From NCBI GenBank assembly GCA_947244325.1, contig CAMXJY010000001.1, positions 1-64,000 on the forward strand: 64,000 nucleotides of DNA, read 5' to 3'. The position numbers were made by a program, and so were the translations under genes. Shown piece by piece: positions 32,725-41,680 of this stretch; within the stretch, counting starts at the first letter, position 1; each line of letters begins with the position of its first letter. The stretch is from an uncultured Clostridium sp. (GTDB taxonomy: Bacteria > Bacillota > Clostridia > TANB77 > CAG-508). The notes beneath the pieces were generated by a model, which worked only from the letters and a program-made list of their open reading frames with translations, did not search any database and was not told the origin of the DNA.

Positions 32725-33981
32725 TTAATCTAAGATTTTATCTAATTCTTTTTTCATTTCTTCTTTTTCTAGATTTTGTCCAATAAATACAAGTTTTATA
32801 ATTCTGTCTCCAACATTATCATCCCAATTTTTTAATAATTCAGGATTTTCTTTAAGTATTTGTTTTTTCTCATCTTCTGGTGCAGAAGCTATCCAAAGTC
32901 CCGCTTCTCCCATTTGCATTTGATTTCCAGCTTGTTCAAAAACATATGACATATCTTGTTCATCTGAAAACCAAACAATTCCTTTACATCTTATTATATT
33001 TCTTCTCCAATTAAAATTAACATATTGCTCAAATTTACTTCTATCAAATGGTTTTCTTCTTGCATATACAAATGTTCCTATACCATATTCTTCTGCTTCA
33101 CCTTCGTCATGATGATGGTGGTGATGATGATGGTGTCCATGTTCTTCATGTTCATCTTCATGATGATGCTCATGTTCTTCATCATGATGGTGGTCGTGTT
33201 CATGATGATGTGCATGCTCTTCGTGTTCATCTTCATCATCGTCTTCATTGTCGTCTCTTTCTAATTCTTGTACCCATCCTGCTGATGTAGAAGCTTTTTC
33301 AAAATCAAAACTATTGGTATCAATAATTTCTTTTACATCTACTTTTGCATAATTTGTTTCAATTATTTTAGCTACTGGTTGAAGTGTTTTTATTACTGCT
33401 CTCACTTTATTTAATTCTTCTTCTGATATTGAATCTACTTTATTTAAAACTATAGTATTACAAAATTCTATTTGTTGAATTAATAGATTTTCAATATCTT
33501 CATCATCTATATCTTCTTTTACTAAATCTTCTCCCGAACCAAATTCATATGCAAGTCTTGCTGCATCTACTACAGTTACTACATTATCTAATCTACAAAT
33601 TTTTGGTAATCCATATTGTTCTGTTTGTTCTGAAAGAACTGTAATTGTTTGAGCTATTGGTAATGGCTCACATACTCCACTCGCTTCAATTAATATATAG
33701 TCAAATTTTCCTGTTTTTATTAAACTTGCTATCTGTTTCATTAAATCAACTTTCAATGTACAACAAATACATCCATTGCTAAGTGGAACTAAATCACTAT
33801 CTTTTTCGTTAACAACTCCACCTTTCCCGATTAATTCTGCATCTATGTTTACTTCTCCTATATCATTTACAATAACTGCTACTTTATACCCTTCTTGATT
33901 ATTTAATATATGATTAATTAGAGTAGTTTTCCCTGCTCCTAAGTAACCTGTTAATACAGTAATTGGTACTATTTTACTCAT
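32725..33981 (-). CDS. CobW/P47K-family GTPase with His-rich metal-binding insert
   Basis: The 418-residue protein has Walker A GYLGAGKTT (12-20), the zinc-binding CICC motif (about 72-75), a Walker B-like IEASG and an NKVD guanine motif, then a His/Asp/Glu-rich insert of about 45 residues and a C-terminal CobW domain (GTFVYARRKPFDRSKFEQYV). Such G3E GTPases act as zinc or other metal chaperones. No Zur box was identified. AGGAGG lies before the start; the LCP gene follows 24 bp on. Confidence 0.9.
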   Translation of the reverse strand: MSKIVPITVLTGYLGAGKTTLINHILNNQEGYKVAVIVNDIGEVNIDAELIGKGGVVNEKDSDLVPLSNGCICCTLKVDLMKQIASLIKTGKFDYILIEASGVCEPLPIAQTITVLSEQTEQYGLPKICRLDNVVTVVDAARLAYEFGSGEDLVKEDIDDEDIENLLIQQIEFCNTIVLNKVDSISEEELNKVRAVIKTLQPVAKIIETNYAKVDVKEIIDTNSFDFEKASTSAGWVQELERDDNEDDDEDEHEEHAHHHEHDHHHDEEHEHHHEDEHEEHGHHHHHHHHHDEGEAEEYGIGTFVYARRKPFDRSKFEQYVNFNWRRNIIRCKGIVWFSDEQDMSYVFEQAGNQMQMGEAGLWIASAPEDEKKQILKENPELLKNWDDNVGDRIIKLVFIGQNLEKEEMKKELDKILD

Positions 33982-34119
33982 TTTTCTCCTCCTATTTTTT
34001 TATAAATCTATAAAATTTTTTCATTGTTATTATACACTTTAAATCGATTATATTCAACAAATATATAATAGAAAATCCAAATAATATCTTTTTACTCTTA
34101 ATTGGATTAAAACACTAAT

Positions 34120-34180
34120 GAACAATATTTAATATACAAAAACAAAATTATTTCTAAAATTATCTGAGTAATTCCTTTGT
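34120..34180 (+). repeat. Degenerate module A fragment of the hairpin repeat
   Basis: GAACAATATTTAATATACAAAA resembles the inside of module A in the copies at 7241 and 20756, but the pairing arms are decayed. It lies in the 230-bp gap between the SprT-like and CobW genes, where nothing else is visible. Confidence 0.4.
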
Positions 34181-34213
34181 ATAATTATTATTAGTAAATA
34201 TTTTACATAATTT

Positions 34214-34777
34214 TTATTTATAGCTTATTATAACTAATTTTCCTTTGCACTTTCCACATCTATATTTTCTAGTAAAATTTTTAGATAATCTTTGTCTATA
34301 ATAAATTTGATTACAATTTTCACATTCTATCTTATAATTATATTTTTTATAATCTTCTTTAAATTCTATATTACTATCTTCAAAATCTTGCTTTTTATCA
34401 CCTAATCTACTTATATTATAACCTAATTTTTCATTTACAAGGTTGGCATATTTTTTAAATTCTTTTCCATGATTATTACAATCTGGCATACAATGTATTA
34501 ATTCATGAATAATAGTATTTTTTATTATATCATCATTTAATTCCATTACCCATTTACTTATTTCTATATGATGTTCATTAAATTTTCTAAAATATATTTT
34601 TCTTCCAATTTTATAAGCAGATGATTTATCTGGTTTTTCTTGTTTGCAACATCCATATCGTTTATTATTTCTTTTTGAAAAACTTATATCAATTTTTCCA
34701 ACATCTTCAAGATTAATATTTATCAATTTTAATTCTTTAATACATTCTTCATATAATTTTTTTAACTTTTCTTCCAT
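34214..34777 (-). CDS. SprT-like zinc metallopeptidase domain protein
   Basis: The 187-residue protein has the HELIHCMPDCNNHG active-site motif (HExxH plus a later His, about residues 92-105) and a C-terminal zinc ribbon (CENCNQIYY ... YRCGKCKGKL). Bacterial SprT-like proteins are presumed metal-dependent peptidases, related to the Spartan DNA-protein crosslink protease, but their role is not established. The ribosome binding site is weak. It is apparently monocistronic. Confidence 0.85.
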   Translation of the reverse strand: MEEKLKKLYEECIKELKLININLEDVGKIDISFSKRNNKRYGCCKQEKPDKSSAYKIGRKIYFRKFNEHHIEISKWVMELNDDIIKNTIIHELIHCMPDCNNHGKEFKKYANLVNEKLGYNISRLGDKKQDFEDSNIEFKEDYKKYNYKIECENCNQIYYRQRLSKNFTRKYRCGKCKGKLVIISYK

Positions 34778-34884
34778 ATTATTATCCTAAACAATTTTTA
34801 TATGTTATTTCCATTTTTAACTTATAAAATATAACTTTATTTATCAAATTAGTATTAAAAAAAGCTTAAATATCTATTAATATT

Positions 34885-35021
34885 TTTTATATAATACTTA
34901 TTATATAAAAGCTTCGCTAAAAATTGTACATTTCTTAGCTGTGCGAATGTAATGAGCTACAGATAAGTTAGGCACACGAACAAATTTACTGAAAAAATCT
35001 AAGATTTTTTCAGATTTGTTC
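34885..35021 (-). repeat. Modular hairpin repeat, copy 9 (reverse, with swapped module A)
   Basis: On the minus strand the outer GAACAAAT/ATTTGTTC pair is kept, but the inner hairpin is a different sequence (CTGAAAAAATC pairing perfectly with GATTTTTTCAG). Module B is nearly identical to that of copy 1. Module C is a short TTTTATATAATA/TATTATATAAAA hairpin like that of the copy at 54516. Confidence 0.78.
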
Positions 35022-35044
35022 TTACTTCAACAAAAAGTGTTTAC

Positions 35045-35296
35045 TTACAACTCAAATATATTTACTTTAAGAATTACTTTAGAAATTTTAGTTTTTTCTT
35101 CTAAAGGAATATTCCATACACTTCCTATAATTGATCTTCCCTTTATATATTCTTTTTCTGGTTCTCCCAAAATTTTATAAAGCTTTTTTTGCAAATCTGG
35201 CTTATTAGTATATATTGATAAACATTTTTCAGAATATAATACATTAATAGTTGTTTCTGTTTCCGATTTTATTGGTTCTTTATAAATTTTTTTCAT
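35045..35296 (-). CDS. Small hypothetical protein
   Basis: An 83-residue basic-acidic mixed protein with no transmembrane segment or recognised motif (KSETETTINVLYSEKCLSIY, EKEYIKGRSIIGSVW). I chose the ATG at 35296 because AGGTG lies 6-7 nt upstream; a GTG at 35305 overlaps that site. It lies 90 bp upstream of nothing obviously linked. Function unknown. Confidence 0.6.
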   Translation of the reverse strand: MKKIYKEPIKSETETTINVLYSEKCLSIYTNKPDLQKKLYKILGEPEKEYIKGRSIIGSVWNIPLEEKTKISKVILKVNIFEL

Positions 35297-35395
35297 ATTA
35301 CACACCTATTTTCTTTTATTACTTCTTAGCATTTCTTGTGTAATTTTGTATATATTACATATAATTTGTATCCATTTTGTATCTAAATTATATTT

Positions 35396-35746
35396 TTAAC
35401 ATACTTCTTTGGTATAATCTGCATCTCTTAATTTGCATCTTTCATACATATTTACTTCAATTTTGTTTCCTAAAAATTTTTCCAAATTTTCACTATTTTC
35501 AATTAACTTTTCTTTTTGAAGTCTAGTTAAACTTTTTATATAGAATTCTAACTTAGAAGCAAGCTGTCTATTTTCAGTTTTCCAAAATGCTTCTAATTTT
35601 TTAGCAGTATGTGTTGCTGTATATTTTGCACATTTTTTATCTTTACTAAAATGTTCCATCATTCTTCTTTCGATATCATTTGTAATTCCTGTATATATTG
35701 ATTCGTTCATACATCTTAACATGTATACATAATATGCATTTTCCAT
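35396..35746 (-). CDS. GIY-YIG nuclease family protein
   Basis: The 116-residue protein has an N-terminal GIY-YIG fold: YYVYMLRCMNESIYTGITNDIERRMMEH with the YVY...YTGIT pair and catalytic Arg, then Lys-rich helices, like the UPF0213/YazA group. The C-terminal 30 residues (NKIEVNMYERCKLRDADY) are an extension beyond the usual 85-95. It probably cuts DNA; the role is unknown. It follows the HD gene with a 1-bp gap, so the two are an operon. Confidence 0.85.
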   Translation of the reverse strand: MENAYYVYMLRCMNESIYTGITNDIERRMMEHFSKDKKCAKYTATHTAKKLEAFWKTENRQLASKLEFYIKSLTRLQKEKLIENSENLEKFLGNKIEVNMYERCKLRDADYTKEVC

Positions 35747-35747
35747 T

Positions 35748-36515
35748 TTACAAACTTTCCTTTAAATAATCACTAGCTATCTTTCTAATTGTTTCAATTT
35801 GTTCTTTTGTAGTATTATTTTTATAATCAAATTTATCTAAAATTCTGTTTATATAATTATTTTCATATATAACTTTTTTTGAGTATTTAAAATTCAAATC
35901 AAATATAAATGCTATCATAGAAATTATAGAATCTAATTTTGTTTGATTTGGTTTACGAAGTATAGTGCTTCTTTCACTAAATTGTTTAAAATAATCTTCT
36001 GATATAAAAGAATTTTCTATTTCTCTTATTTCTTCTGCAGTATTCCAAAACATATCTTCTGACGCTTCATAAAATATATCTATTTTATCTGCATCTCTTA
36101 TTATTTTTGAATGTAATAATTCTTTTTCATTTAAACCTTCTTCTATTTTATATTTATTATGATTCTTAATTGCTATTTTTATTATTTTGTCATATTGACT
36201 GTCTTCTACAAAATTTCTAATAAAATTATTTTCTGATAAAATTTGTACGCCAAAGTCTCCATGGTCAATACTTTTACTATCTGAAAAAGTTTGATATCTC
36301 ATCCATTGTTCAAATCTTGCTGTATCATGTAACAATCCTATCAAACTTGCAAGTTCTATATCTTCTTTTGATAAATTTTCACTTTCTGCTATTTTTATAC
36401 TTTCTTCCATTACTCTATATGAATGATAATATTTCCTATTTATAGGAATTATATTTTTATCATAATTACTTGTATAATTATTAAATTCTTTTTTTGCTTT
36501 CTCTATATCTATCAT
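35748..36515 (-). CDS. HD-domain phosphohydrolase
   Basis: The 255-residue protein has the HD motif set: HSYRVME (metal His), LLHDTARFEQW, DHGDFG, a later KNHNKY and the downstream RDADKIDIFYE. Such proteins hydrolyse phosphate esters or nucleotides in the cytoplasm; the substrate is unknown. AGGAGG precedes the ATG. The GIY-YIG gene follows directly. Upstream lies the foreign-looking islet. Confidence 0.85.
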   Translation of the reverse strand: MIDIEKAKKEFNNYTSNYDKNIIPINRKYYHSYRVMEESIKIAESENLSKEDIELASLIGLLHDTARFEQWMRYQTFSDSKSIDHGDFGVQILSENNFIRNFVEDSQYDKIIKIAIKNHNKYKIEEGLNEKELLHSKIIRDADKIDIFYEASEDMFWNTAEEIREIENSFISEDYFKQFSERSTILRKPNQTKLDSIISMIAFIFDLNFKYSKKVIYENNYINRILDKFDYKNNTTKEQIETIRKIASDYLKESL

Positions 36516-36660
36516 TAGAACCTCCTATATTTATTATTGTAAAAATTATAATAATTATTACCTAAATCTTTTGTACTTCGTTTCTTTTCAAATTATATAC
36601 TTTTTATTTCTTTATTTCAAGTTAAAATATAAACAGGCAATAGTATCAAACAAACGACAA

Positions 36661-36682
36661 AGGAGAGGTATTATCCTCTCCT
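36661..36682 (-). terminator. Hairpin after the 260-residue coiled-coil gene
   Basis: AGGAGAGG (36661-36668) and CCTCTCCT (36675-36682) form a perfect GC-rich stem. The trailing U-run on the minus strand is weak (TTTGTCGTTTG). It shares GTATTATCC with the hairpin at 37623-37654. Confidence 0.6.
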
Positions 36683-36744
36683 CTGTTCTCTGGGCTGTAT
36701 TCACTGTTTATTGTAAATCCTGATATCTGCTGGTCCGCTACATT

Positions 36745-37527
36745 TTATTCATTTTCGGATATATCGTAGCCATTACTTGCAAGTAACTCTGATATTTCCT
36801 TACTTGAATAAATTGCAACGAAGTCTTTTTCCTGCAAATAAAAATTGATGATCATATTGGCGAATGCCACATGAGATCTCATCTTCGCTGTTGACATCTC
36901 ATTGATCATATGATGCGGTATGTTTTCGATAAAGTTCTCTTCTTTTTTATTCTCGAAAACCATATCTACACAACCTGCCTTTTCCAGCAATTTCTTATCC
37001 CTCTTTGTTGCCACAAAAATGCCATATCGATTTGGCTCCAGCTGATTGAGAGTTGCACTTGGATGAATAAGGATAAATGTCTTATTATCCTCCAGCTTTT
37101 TTTCCTCTGCTACATATTCTGCTGAAACTCGCTCTCTTTTCTGTATTGCCGTCTCCAACTCCTGCTGAGCCTCTTTAAATACCTGTTCTGCCTTCTCCAG
37201 CTTTTTCTTTGCCTCCTCAAATTTGTTCTGAGCATCCTTAAAGCGATTACGGCTTGCATTTACTTCTTCCTGCAGTTCAGCAATTTTGGCATCTTGACCA
37301 TTCAGGCTTTCTGAGATAAGACTCATGTAATCCCGTGAAAGTTTCTCACTTTTTTCTCGATTCACAGGTCTCCTCTTGATAAATCTTTCCCGGATTTCTG
37401 CAAATTCTCTCCCAGGAAAAGTGCTTCTTACAACTTTTTGGTATAATTCCCCTCCTTCTTCCTGCAATGCAATCACTAACTCAATTGAAAGTAACCGTGT
37501 CTCACCTGTTCTCTCTTGGTTACCCAT
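36745..37527 (-). CDS. Hypothetical coiled-coil protein in a GC-richer islet
   Basis: The 260-residue protein has a long heptad-rich coiled coil (about residues 75-150) and a globular C-terminal half (FILIHPSATLNQLEPNRYG, HHMINEMSTAKMRSHVAFANMIINFY). No known domain recognised. Base composition and codon use (CTG, GCC, GAG) differ clearly from the AT-rich neighbours, pointing to horizontal acquisition. AAAGGTGTG precedes the ATG, and a perfect promoter is at 37580-37608. It may work with the next coiled-coil gene, which has the same composition. Confidence 0.75.
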   Translation of the reverse strand: MGNQERTGETRLLSIELVIALQEEGGELYQKVVRSTFPGREFAEIRERFIKRRPVNREKSEKLSRDYMSLISESLNGQDAKIAELQEEVNASRNRFKDAQNKFEEAKKKLEKAEQVFKEAQQELETAIQKRERVSAEYVAEEKKLEDNKTFILIHPSATLNQLEPNRYGIFVATKRDKKLLEKAGCVDMVFENKKEENFIENIPHHMINEMSTAKMRSHVAFANMIINFYLQEKDFVAIYSSKEISELLASNGYDISENE

Positions 37528-37579
37528 AAAAAGTCACACCTTTCTATAAAAATATATATCTGAAAAATCAGATATGATT

Positions 37580-37608
37580 ATTATAGCACCTCTTAGGTCT
37601 TATGTCAA
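37580..37608 (-). promoter_or_regulatory. Consensus promoter of the 260-residue gene
   Basis: Minus-strand TTGACA (37603-37608), 17 bp, TATAAT (37580-37585). The spacer contains an ACCT-AAG-AGGT dyad. The leader that follows holds an ATATCTGA/TCAGATAT hairpin. Confidence 0.85.
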
Positions 37609-37622
37609 CTTTTAAAATGCAA

Positions 37623-37654
37623 ATGACGGGAGCAGTATTATCCACTCCCATCAT
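37623..37654 (-). terminator. Hairpin after the 166-residue coiled-coil gene
   Basis: ATGAcGGGAG (37623-37632) pairs with CTCCCaTCAT (37645-37654), one mismatch, downstream of the gene ending at 37688. Minus-strand T-rich sequence follows after about 8 nt. Confidence 0.55.
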
Positions 37655-37687
37655 CGGTAAAAATCAATCCACATTGTTTACAAGTTA

Positions 37688-38188
37688 TTAGAGCACTTCT
37701 TCCTCATACCTCTTTTTATCTCTAATGAGTTTTTTCTCAGCAGTCTCCACATTTTTTCGTGCATCTTCAATCCTACGATAGCATTTTTCAATTTCTAAAT
37801 CATGCTTACGCATTACACTTTGTGAAGTCCGCCGATTGGTATCTTTAAGTTTTTCCAGAAGTTGATTTTGATATCTATTTTCAGCTTTCTGAAGATTTCT
37901 CAGTGCTGCATTATATTTGTTTAATCTATCTACAAATCTTCTTGCAGCTTTTGTATCTCCCTCCACTTCTGAATCACCCCTGTATGCTACTGTTTCATTT
38001 TGCATCGATACTTTCAGTGCTTCTACACCTTCATCCTGCTTTTCTATAAAACTCTCACATTCTGAAGGTTTTCGCTTTTCCTCTGCAGATTTTTCTTCGG
38101 AAAAAAATATTCTCTTCGCTACTTTCTGCAGGAACCTTATAGCGCTTTTGTAGAAACGCTCCCGTAAAGTTAATCTCTCATCTTTCAT
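37688..38188 (-). CDS. Hypothetical basic coiled-coil protein in a GC-richer islet
   Basis: From the ATG at 38188 (GGAAAGGA 10 nt before) the protein has 166 residues. An in-frame ATG at 38227 lies only about 13 nt after the predicted transcription start and has no ribosome binding site. It is highly charged with a coiled coil over the last 100 residues (YNAALRNLQKAENRYQ, EKCYRRIEDARKNVETAEKK). No domain recognised. Composition matches the 260-residue gene 160 bp downstream. A perfect promoter precedes it. Confidence 0.7.
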   Translation of the reverse strand: MKDERLTLRERFYKSAIRFLQKVAKRIFFSEEKSAEEKRKPSECESFIEKQDEGVEALKVSMQNETVAYRGDSEVEGDTKAARRFVDRLNKYNAALRNLQKAENRYQNQLLEKLKDTNRRTSQSVMRKHDLEIEKCYRRIEDARKNVETAEKKLIRDKKRYEEEVL

Positions 38189-38242
38189 GCGTTCTAATTC
38201 CTTTCCTATTTTTATAATCTCTGCCATACACAGATTATGCTA

Positions 38243-38271
38243 ATTATAACATTTTCTCAACATTATGTCAA
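38243..38271 (-). promoter_or_regulatory. Consensus promoter of the 166-residue coiled-coil gene
   Basis: Minus-strand TTGACA (38266-38271), 17 bp, TATAAT (38243-38248). The short distance to the first ATG at 38227 supports the later start at 38188. Confidence 0.88.
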
Positions 38272-38413
38272 TTTAATAAATGGTTATTTTTCAAGTTTTT
38301 TTCTAAATTTTATAATTTATATGTTAACCATTTTATTTATTCCTGATTGAAGTAACACAATTTTTATGTTACTATATATGCAAAACATATTATTTATTGA
38401 AAGAAGGAATTTA

Positions 38414-39343
38414 ATGAATTTAGAATATCATGTAATAAATAATAAATACTCAAATATAAAAGAAGTTTTAAGAGATTATTTTAATATTTCGGATAGATTA
38501 TTAACAAAACTTAAGAAAAGCAATCAAATATATCTTAATAATACTTCTACATATATTAATAATCCTATTAGTATTGGTGATTTTATAACAGTTAATTTAG
38601 ATTTTAATGAAGAAAGTGAAAATATTGTATCAACAAAAATGAATATCGATATTATTTTTGAAGATGAAGCTTTATTAATAATTAACAAACCTGCTGGTAT
38701 ACCTGTTCATCCTTCTATATTACATTACGAAAACAGTATTTCAAATGGAATAAAATTCTATTATAATTCTATTAATTTAAAAAGAAAAATTAGACCTGTT
38801 AATAGATTAGATAAAGATACTTCTGGGATTGTTATTTTTGCAAAAAACGAATATGTTCAAGAAGCTTTAATAAGGCAAATGAAAAATAAAATTTTTGAAA
38901 AAGAATATTATGCAATTTTAGAAGGATATTTAGATAAATTATCTGGAACCCTAAATGCTCCTATTTCAAGAAAAGAAGGTTCTATAATTGAAAGAGAAAT
39001 TAATGAAAATGGCGAATTAGCTATAACTCATTTTCAATTAATAAAAAATTTTGAAACAAATACTGATTTAGAAATAGAAAAACAAACATATTCTTCTAAA
39101 AATGCTAAAAAAGAATTATCATTAGTTAAATTTAAGTTAGAAACTGGTAGAACACATCAAATTAGAGTACACTCAAAATATATAAATCATCCTATTTTAG
39201 GTGATTCTTTATATGGCTCATCTTCTAGTATAATCTCAAGACAAGCTTTGCATTCATATAAAGTAACATTTATTCACCCTATTAGTAAAGAAAAAATAAC
39301 CTTAGAAATCGAACTTCCAGAAGATATGAAAAAAATACTATAA
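38414..39343 (+). CDS. RluA-family pseudouridine synthase
   Basis: The protein is 309 residues from the ATG at 38414 (AAGGA 5 nt before); an upstream frame extension from 38366 is unlikely. An N-terminal S4-like RNA-binding region precedes the synthase domain with PVNRLDKDTSGIVIFAK, which contains the catalytic Asp in the RLDxDTSG motif, and a late GRTHQIRVH motif. It isomerises uridine in rRNA or tRNA; which site cannot be told. It converges with clpX over a shared terminator. Confidence 0.92.
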   Translation: MNLEYHVINNKYSNIKEVLRDYFNISDRLLTKLKKSNQIYLNNTSTYINNPISIGDFITVNLDFNEESENIVSTKMNIDIIFEDEALLIINKPAGIPVHPSILHYENSISNGIKFYYNSINLKRKIRPVNRLDKDTSGIVIFAKNEYVQEALIRQMKNKIFEKEYYAILEGYLDKLSGTLNAPISRKEGSIIEREINENGELAITHFQLIKNFETNTDLEIEKQTYSSKNAKKELSLVKFKLETGRTHQIRVHSKYINHPILGDSLYGSSSSIISRQALHSYKVTFIHPISKEKITLEIELPEDMKKIL

Positions 39344-39351
39344 AACTGAAA

Positions 39352-39379
39352 AAGGAATAGAACTTATCTTCTATTCCTT
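39352..39379. terminator. Bidirectional terminator between RluA-family gene and clpX
   Basis: AAGGAATAGAA (39352-39362) pairs perfectly with TTCTATTCCTT (39369-39379); T-rich sequence follows on both strands. Confidence 0.8.
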
Positions 39380-39406
39380 CTTTATAATTCAATCAAATAT
39401 TATTTA

Positions 39407-40705
39407 TTATGCTGTTTCTTCATTTTTAGCATTTTTTGCTTTTCTTTTTTGTTTTGGAACTTCCCTTTTTTTATTTACATCTATTATAAGCTCTGGGCTT
39501 TTTTTATTAACTACAGTATCTTTTGTAATAATACATTTTGCTATTTTTTCATTAGATGGAATATCATACATTACATCTCTCATTATTTCTTCAATAATTG
39601 AACGTAATCCTCTAGCTCCCGTATTTCTTTCTAATGCTTTATCAACTATTGCTTCTAAAGCATCATCTTTAAATTCTAATTCAACACCATCTAATTCAAC
39701 TAATTTTTTATATTGTTTTACAAGCGCATTTTTTGGCTTTGTTACAATATCAATTAAAGCTTCTTTTGTAAGTCCATCTAAGCTTGCAACTATTGGAAGT
39801 CTTCCTACAAATTCTGGTATTAAACCAAATTTTAATAAATCTTGTGGTAATATTTGTTTGAATATTTCTGTTTTATTCATATCTTTTTTACTTTCAATCT
39901 CAGCACCAAATCCTATAGATTTTGTACCTGTTCTGTCTTTTATAATATTTTCTAGCCCTTCAAAAGCTCCACCACAAATAAATAATATGTTAGATGTATC
40001 TATTTGTATAAATTCTTGATGTGGATGTTTTCTTCCACCTTGTGGTGGAACTGAAGCAAGCGTTCCTTCAACAATTTTTAATAAAGCTTGTTGTACACCT
40101 TCTCCACTAACATCTCTTGTTATTGATGGATTTTCAGATTTTCTTGTTATTTTGTCAATTTCATCTATATAGATTATTCCTTTTTGAGCTCTTTCCACAT
40201 CATAATCTGCTGCTTGTATAAGCTTTAATAAAATATTTTCAACATCCTCGCCAACATATCCAGCTTCTGTAAGAGTTGTAGCATCAGCTATTGCAAAAGG
40301 AACATCTAATATTTTTGCTAATGTTTGTGCAAGTAATGTTTTTCCACAACCAGTTGGTCCTAATAATAATATGTTACTTTTTTGAATTTCTATATCATCT
40401 AAGGCTTGCAAATTATTTATTCTTTTATAGTGATTATATACTGCTACTGACAATGTTTTTTTAGCTTCTTCTTGACCTATTACATAATCATCTAATACTT
40501 TTTTAATTTCTACTGGTGTAAGCATATTAACCTGCTCAACTTTTGTATCTGCAATTTCATAAACTTCTTCATCAATAATATCTTGGCATAGAGTTATACA
40601 TTCATCACAAATATATACTCCTGGCCCTGCAATTATTTTTTTAACAACTTCTTGTGGTTTTCCACAAAAAGAACATTTAACTATTCTCTCTTGATTTTTG
40701 GACAT
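39407..40705 (-). CDS. clpX: ATP-dependent Clp protease ATP-binding subunit ClpX
   Basis: The 432-residue AAA+ protein has the N-terminal zinc domain (CSFCGK ... CDEC, residues 11-38), Walker A GPTGCGKT, Walker [10 protein letters not shown], and the GYVGEDV and [10 protein letters not shown] pore motifs. It unfolds tagged substrates and feeds them to ClpP. The C-terminal tail is Lys-rich ([17 protein letters not shown]). It lies 52 bp after clpP, so the two are cotranscribed. Confidence 0.97.
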   Translation of the reverse strand: MSKNQERIVKCSFCGKPQEVVKKIIAGPGVYICDECITLCQDIIDEEVYEIADTKVEQVNMLTPVEIKKVLDDYVIGQEEAKKTLSVAVYNHYKRINNLQALDDIEIQKSNILLLGPTGCGKTLLAQTLAKILDVPFAIADATTLTEAGYVGEDVENILLKLIQAADYDVERAQKGIIYIDEIDKITRKSENPSITRDVSGEGVQQALLKIVEGTLASVPPQGGRKHPHQEFIQIDTSNILFICGGAFEGLENIIKDRTGTKSIGFGAEIESKKDMNKTEIFKQILPQDLLKFGLIPEFVGRLPIVASLDGLTKEALIDIVTKPKNALVKQYKKLVELDGVELEFKDDALEAIVDKALERNTGARGLRSIIEEIMRDVMYDIPSNEKIAKCIITKDTVVNKKSPELIIDVNKKREVPKQKRKAKNAKNEETA

Positions 40706-40756
40706 ATATAAGCCTTTCTTCTTAAACTATTATTTAGGTTTTTAGGAACCTATCCC

Positions 40757-41365
40757 TTAATTTCTTTTATCTAATATACCGTCAATTAATCCATATTCTA
40801 GTGCTTGTTGAGCTGTCATATAATTATCTCTTTCTGTATCTTTTTCAATTGTTTCTAAACTTTGACCTGTTCTATCACTCAATAATTTATTTAATTTTTC
40901 TCTTGTTCTAACCATATGGTCTGCATGGATTTTAATTTCAGTTGTTTGACCTGAAAGTCCTCCACCACCAATTAATGGTTGATGTATTAATATTTCAGCA
41001 TTAGGTGTTGCATATCTTTTTCCTTTTGCTCCAGAAGCTAAAAGTACAGCTCCCATACTTGCTGCCATACCAACACAAATTGTTGAAACTGGGCATTTTA
41101 TATAGTTTATTGTATCAACTATTGCCATTCCATCTGTGATTGATCCTCCAGGACTATTTATATATAAATTAATTTCTTTATCTGGATCCTCTGATTCTAA
41201 AAATAAAAGTTGTGCTACAACTAAACTTGCTGAAGTTGGATTTACATCTTCTGCTAAAAATATTATTCTATCTTTTAATAATCTTGAGAATATATCATAT
41301 GATCTTTCTCCTCTACTTGTTTGTTCAATAACATATGGTACTAAACTATTATCTATCATTTGCAT
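40757..41365 (-). CDS. clpP: ATP-dependent Clp protease proteolytic subunit
   Basis: The 202-residue serine peptidase has catalytic Ser in [12 protein letters not shown] (about residue 100), His in [10 protein letters not shown] (about 125) and the family DRDNYM region with Asp. It forms the tetradecameric proteolytic chamber used by ClpX. AAAGGAAG lies before two possible ATGs (41365 and two codons later). No CtsR box is visible upstream. In many Firmicutes tig directly precedes clpP/clpX; here a surface peptidase gene intervenes. Confidence 0.97.
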   Translation of the reverse strand: MQMIDNSLVPYVIEQTSRGERSYDIFSRLLKDRIIFLAEDVNPTSASLVVAQLLFLESEDPDKEINLYINSPGGSITDGMAIVDTINYIKCPVSTICVGMAASMGAVLLASGAKGKRYATPNAEILIHQPLIGGGGLSGQTTEIKIHADHMVRTREKLNKLLSDRTGQSLETIEKDTERDNYMTAQQALEYGLIDGILDKRN

Positions 41366-41629
41366 TCTTCCTTTCTTTTCTTTAAGTACTTATACTTAAT
41401 TTTTCTATAACTTCCCTTAATATATACTATAAAAAAATATTTTTCAATATATTTATTACAAAAAAATAATTAATTAGTTATCAAAATTCGACACTTAATA
41501 AATTTACTAAAAATAATTTTGATAAACTTATATATCATGCATTTTTATAATCATCGTTTTTCATGCAAAAAAAATGTCTTTATTACTAACCTTTTTTGAA
41601 ATAAAGATTTTCTATAAGTAATTTTTAAA

Positions 41630-41668
41630 AATAATAGTGGACAATATTTAATTTTATTGCCCACTACT
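41630..41668 (+). repeat. Module A fragment of the hairpin repeat
   Basis: AATAGTGGACAATATTTAAT pairs loosely with ATTGCCCACTA. It corresponds to the core of module A and lies just past the stop of the peptidase gene. The rest of the 41366-41680 gap is AT-rich with no gene seen. Confidence 0.5.
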
Positions 41669-41680
41669 TCTAAGCTTTAA

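Noticed and set aside
33025-33290. Plus-strand frames opposite the His-rich part of the CobW gene
   Set aside because: They are His/Met/Val shadows of the repetitive metal-binding insert and have no ribosome binding site.
41366-41440. CtsR operator before clpP
   Set aside because: No tandem GGTCAAA heptads were found upstream of clpP or clpX.
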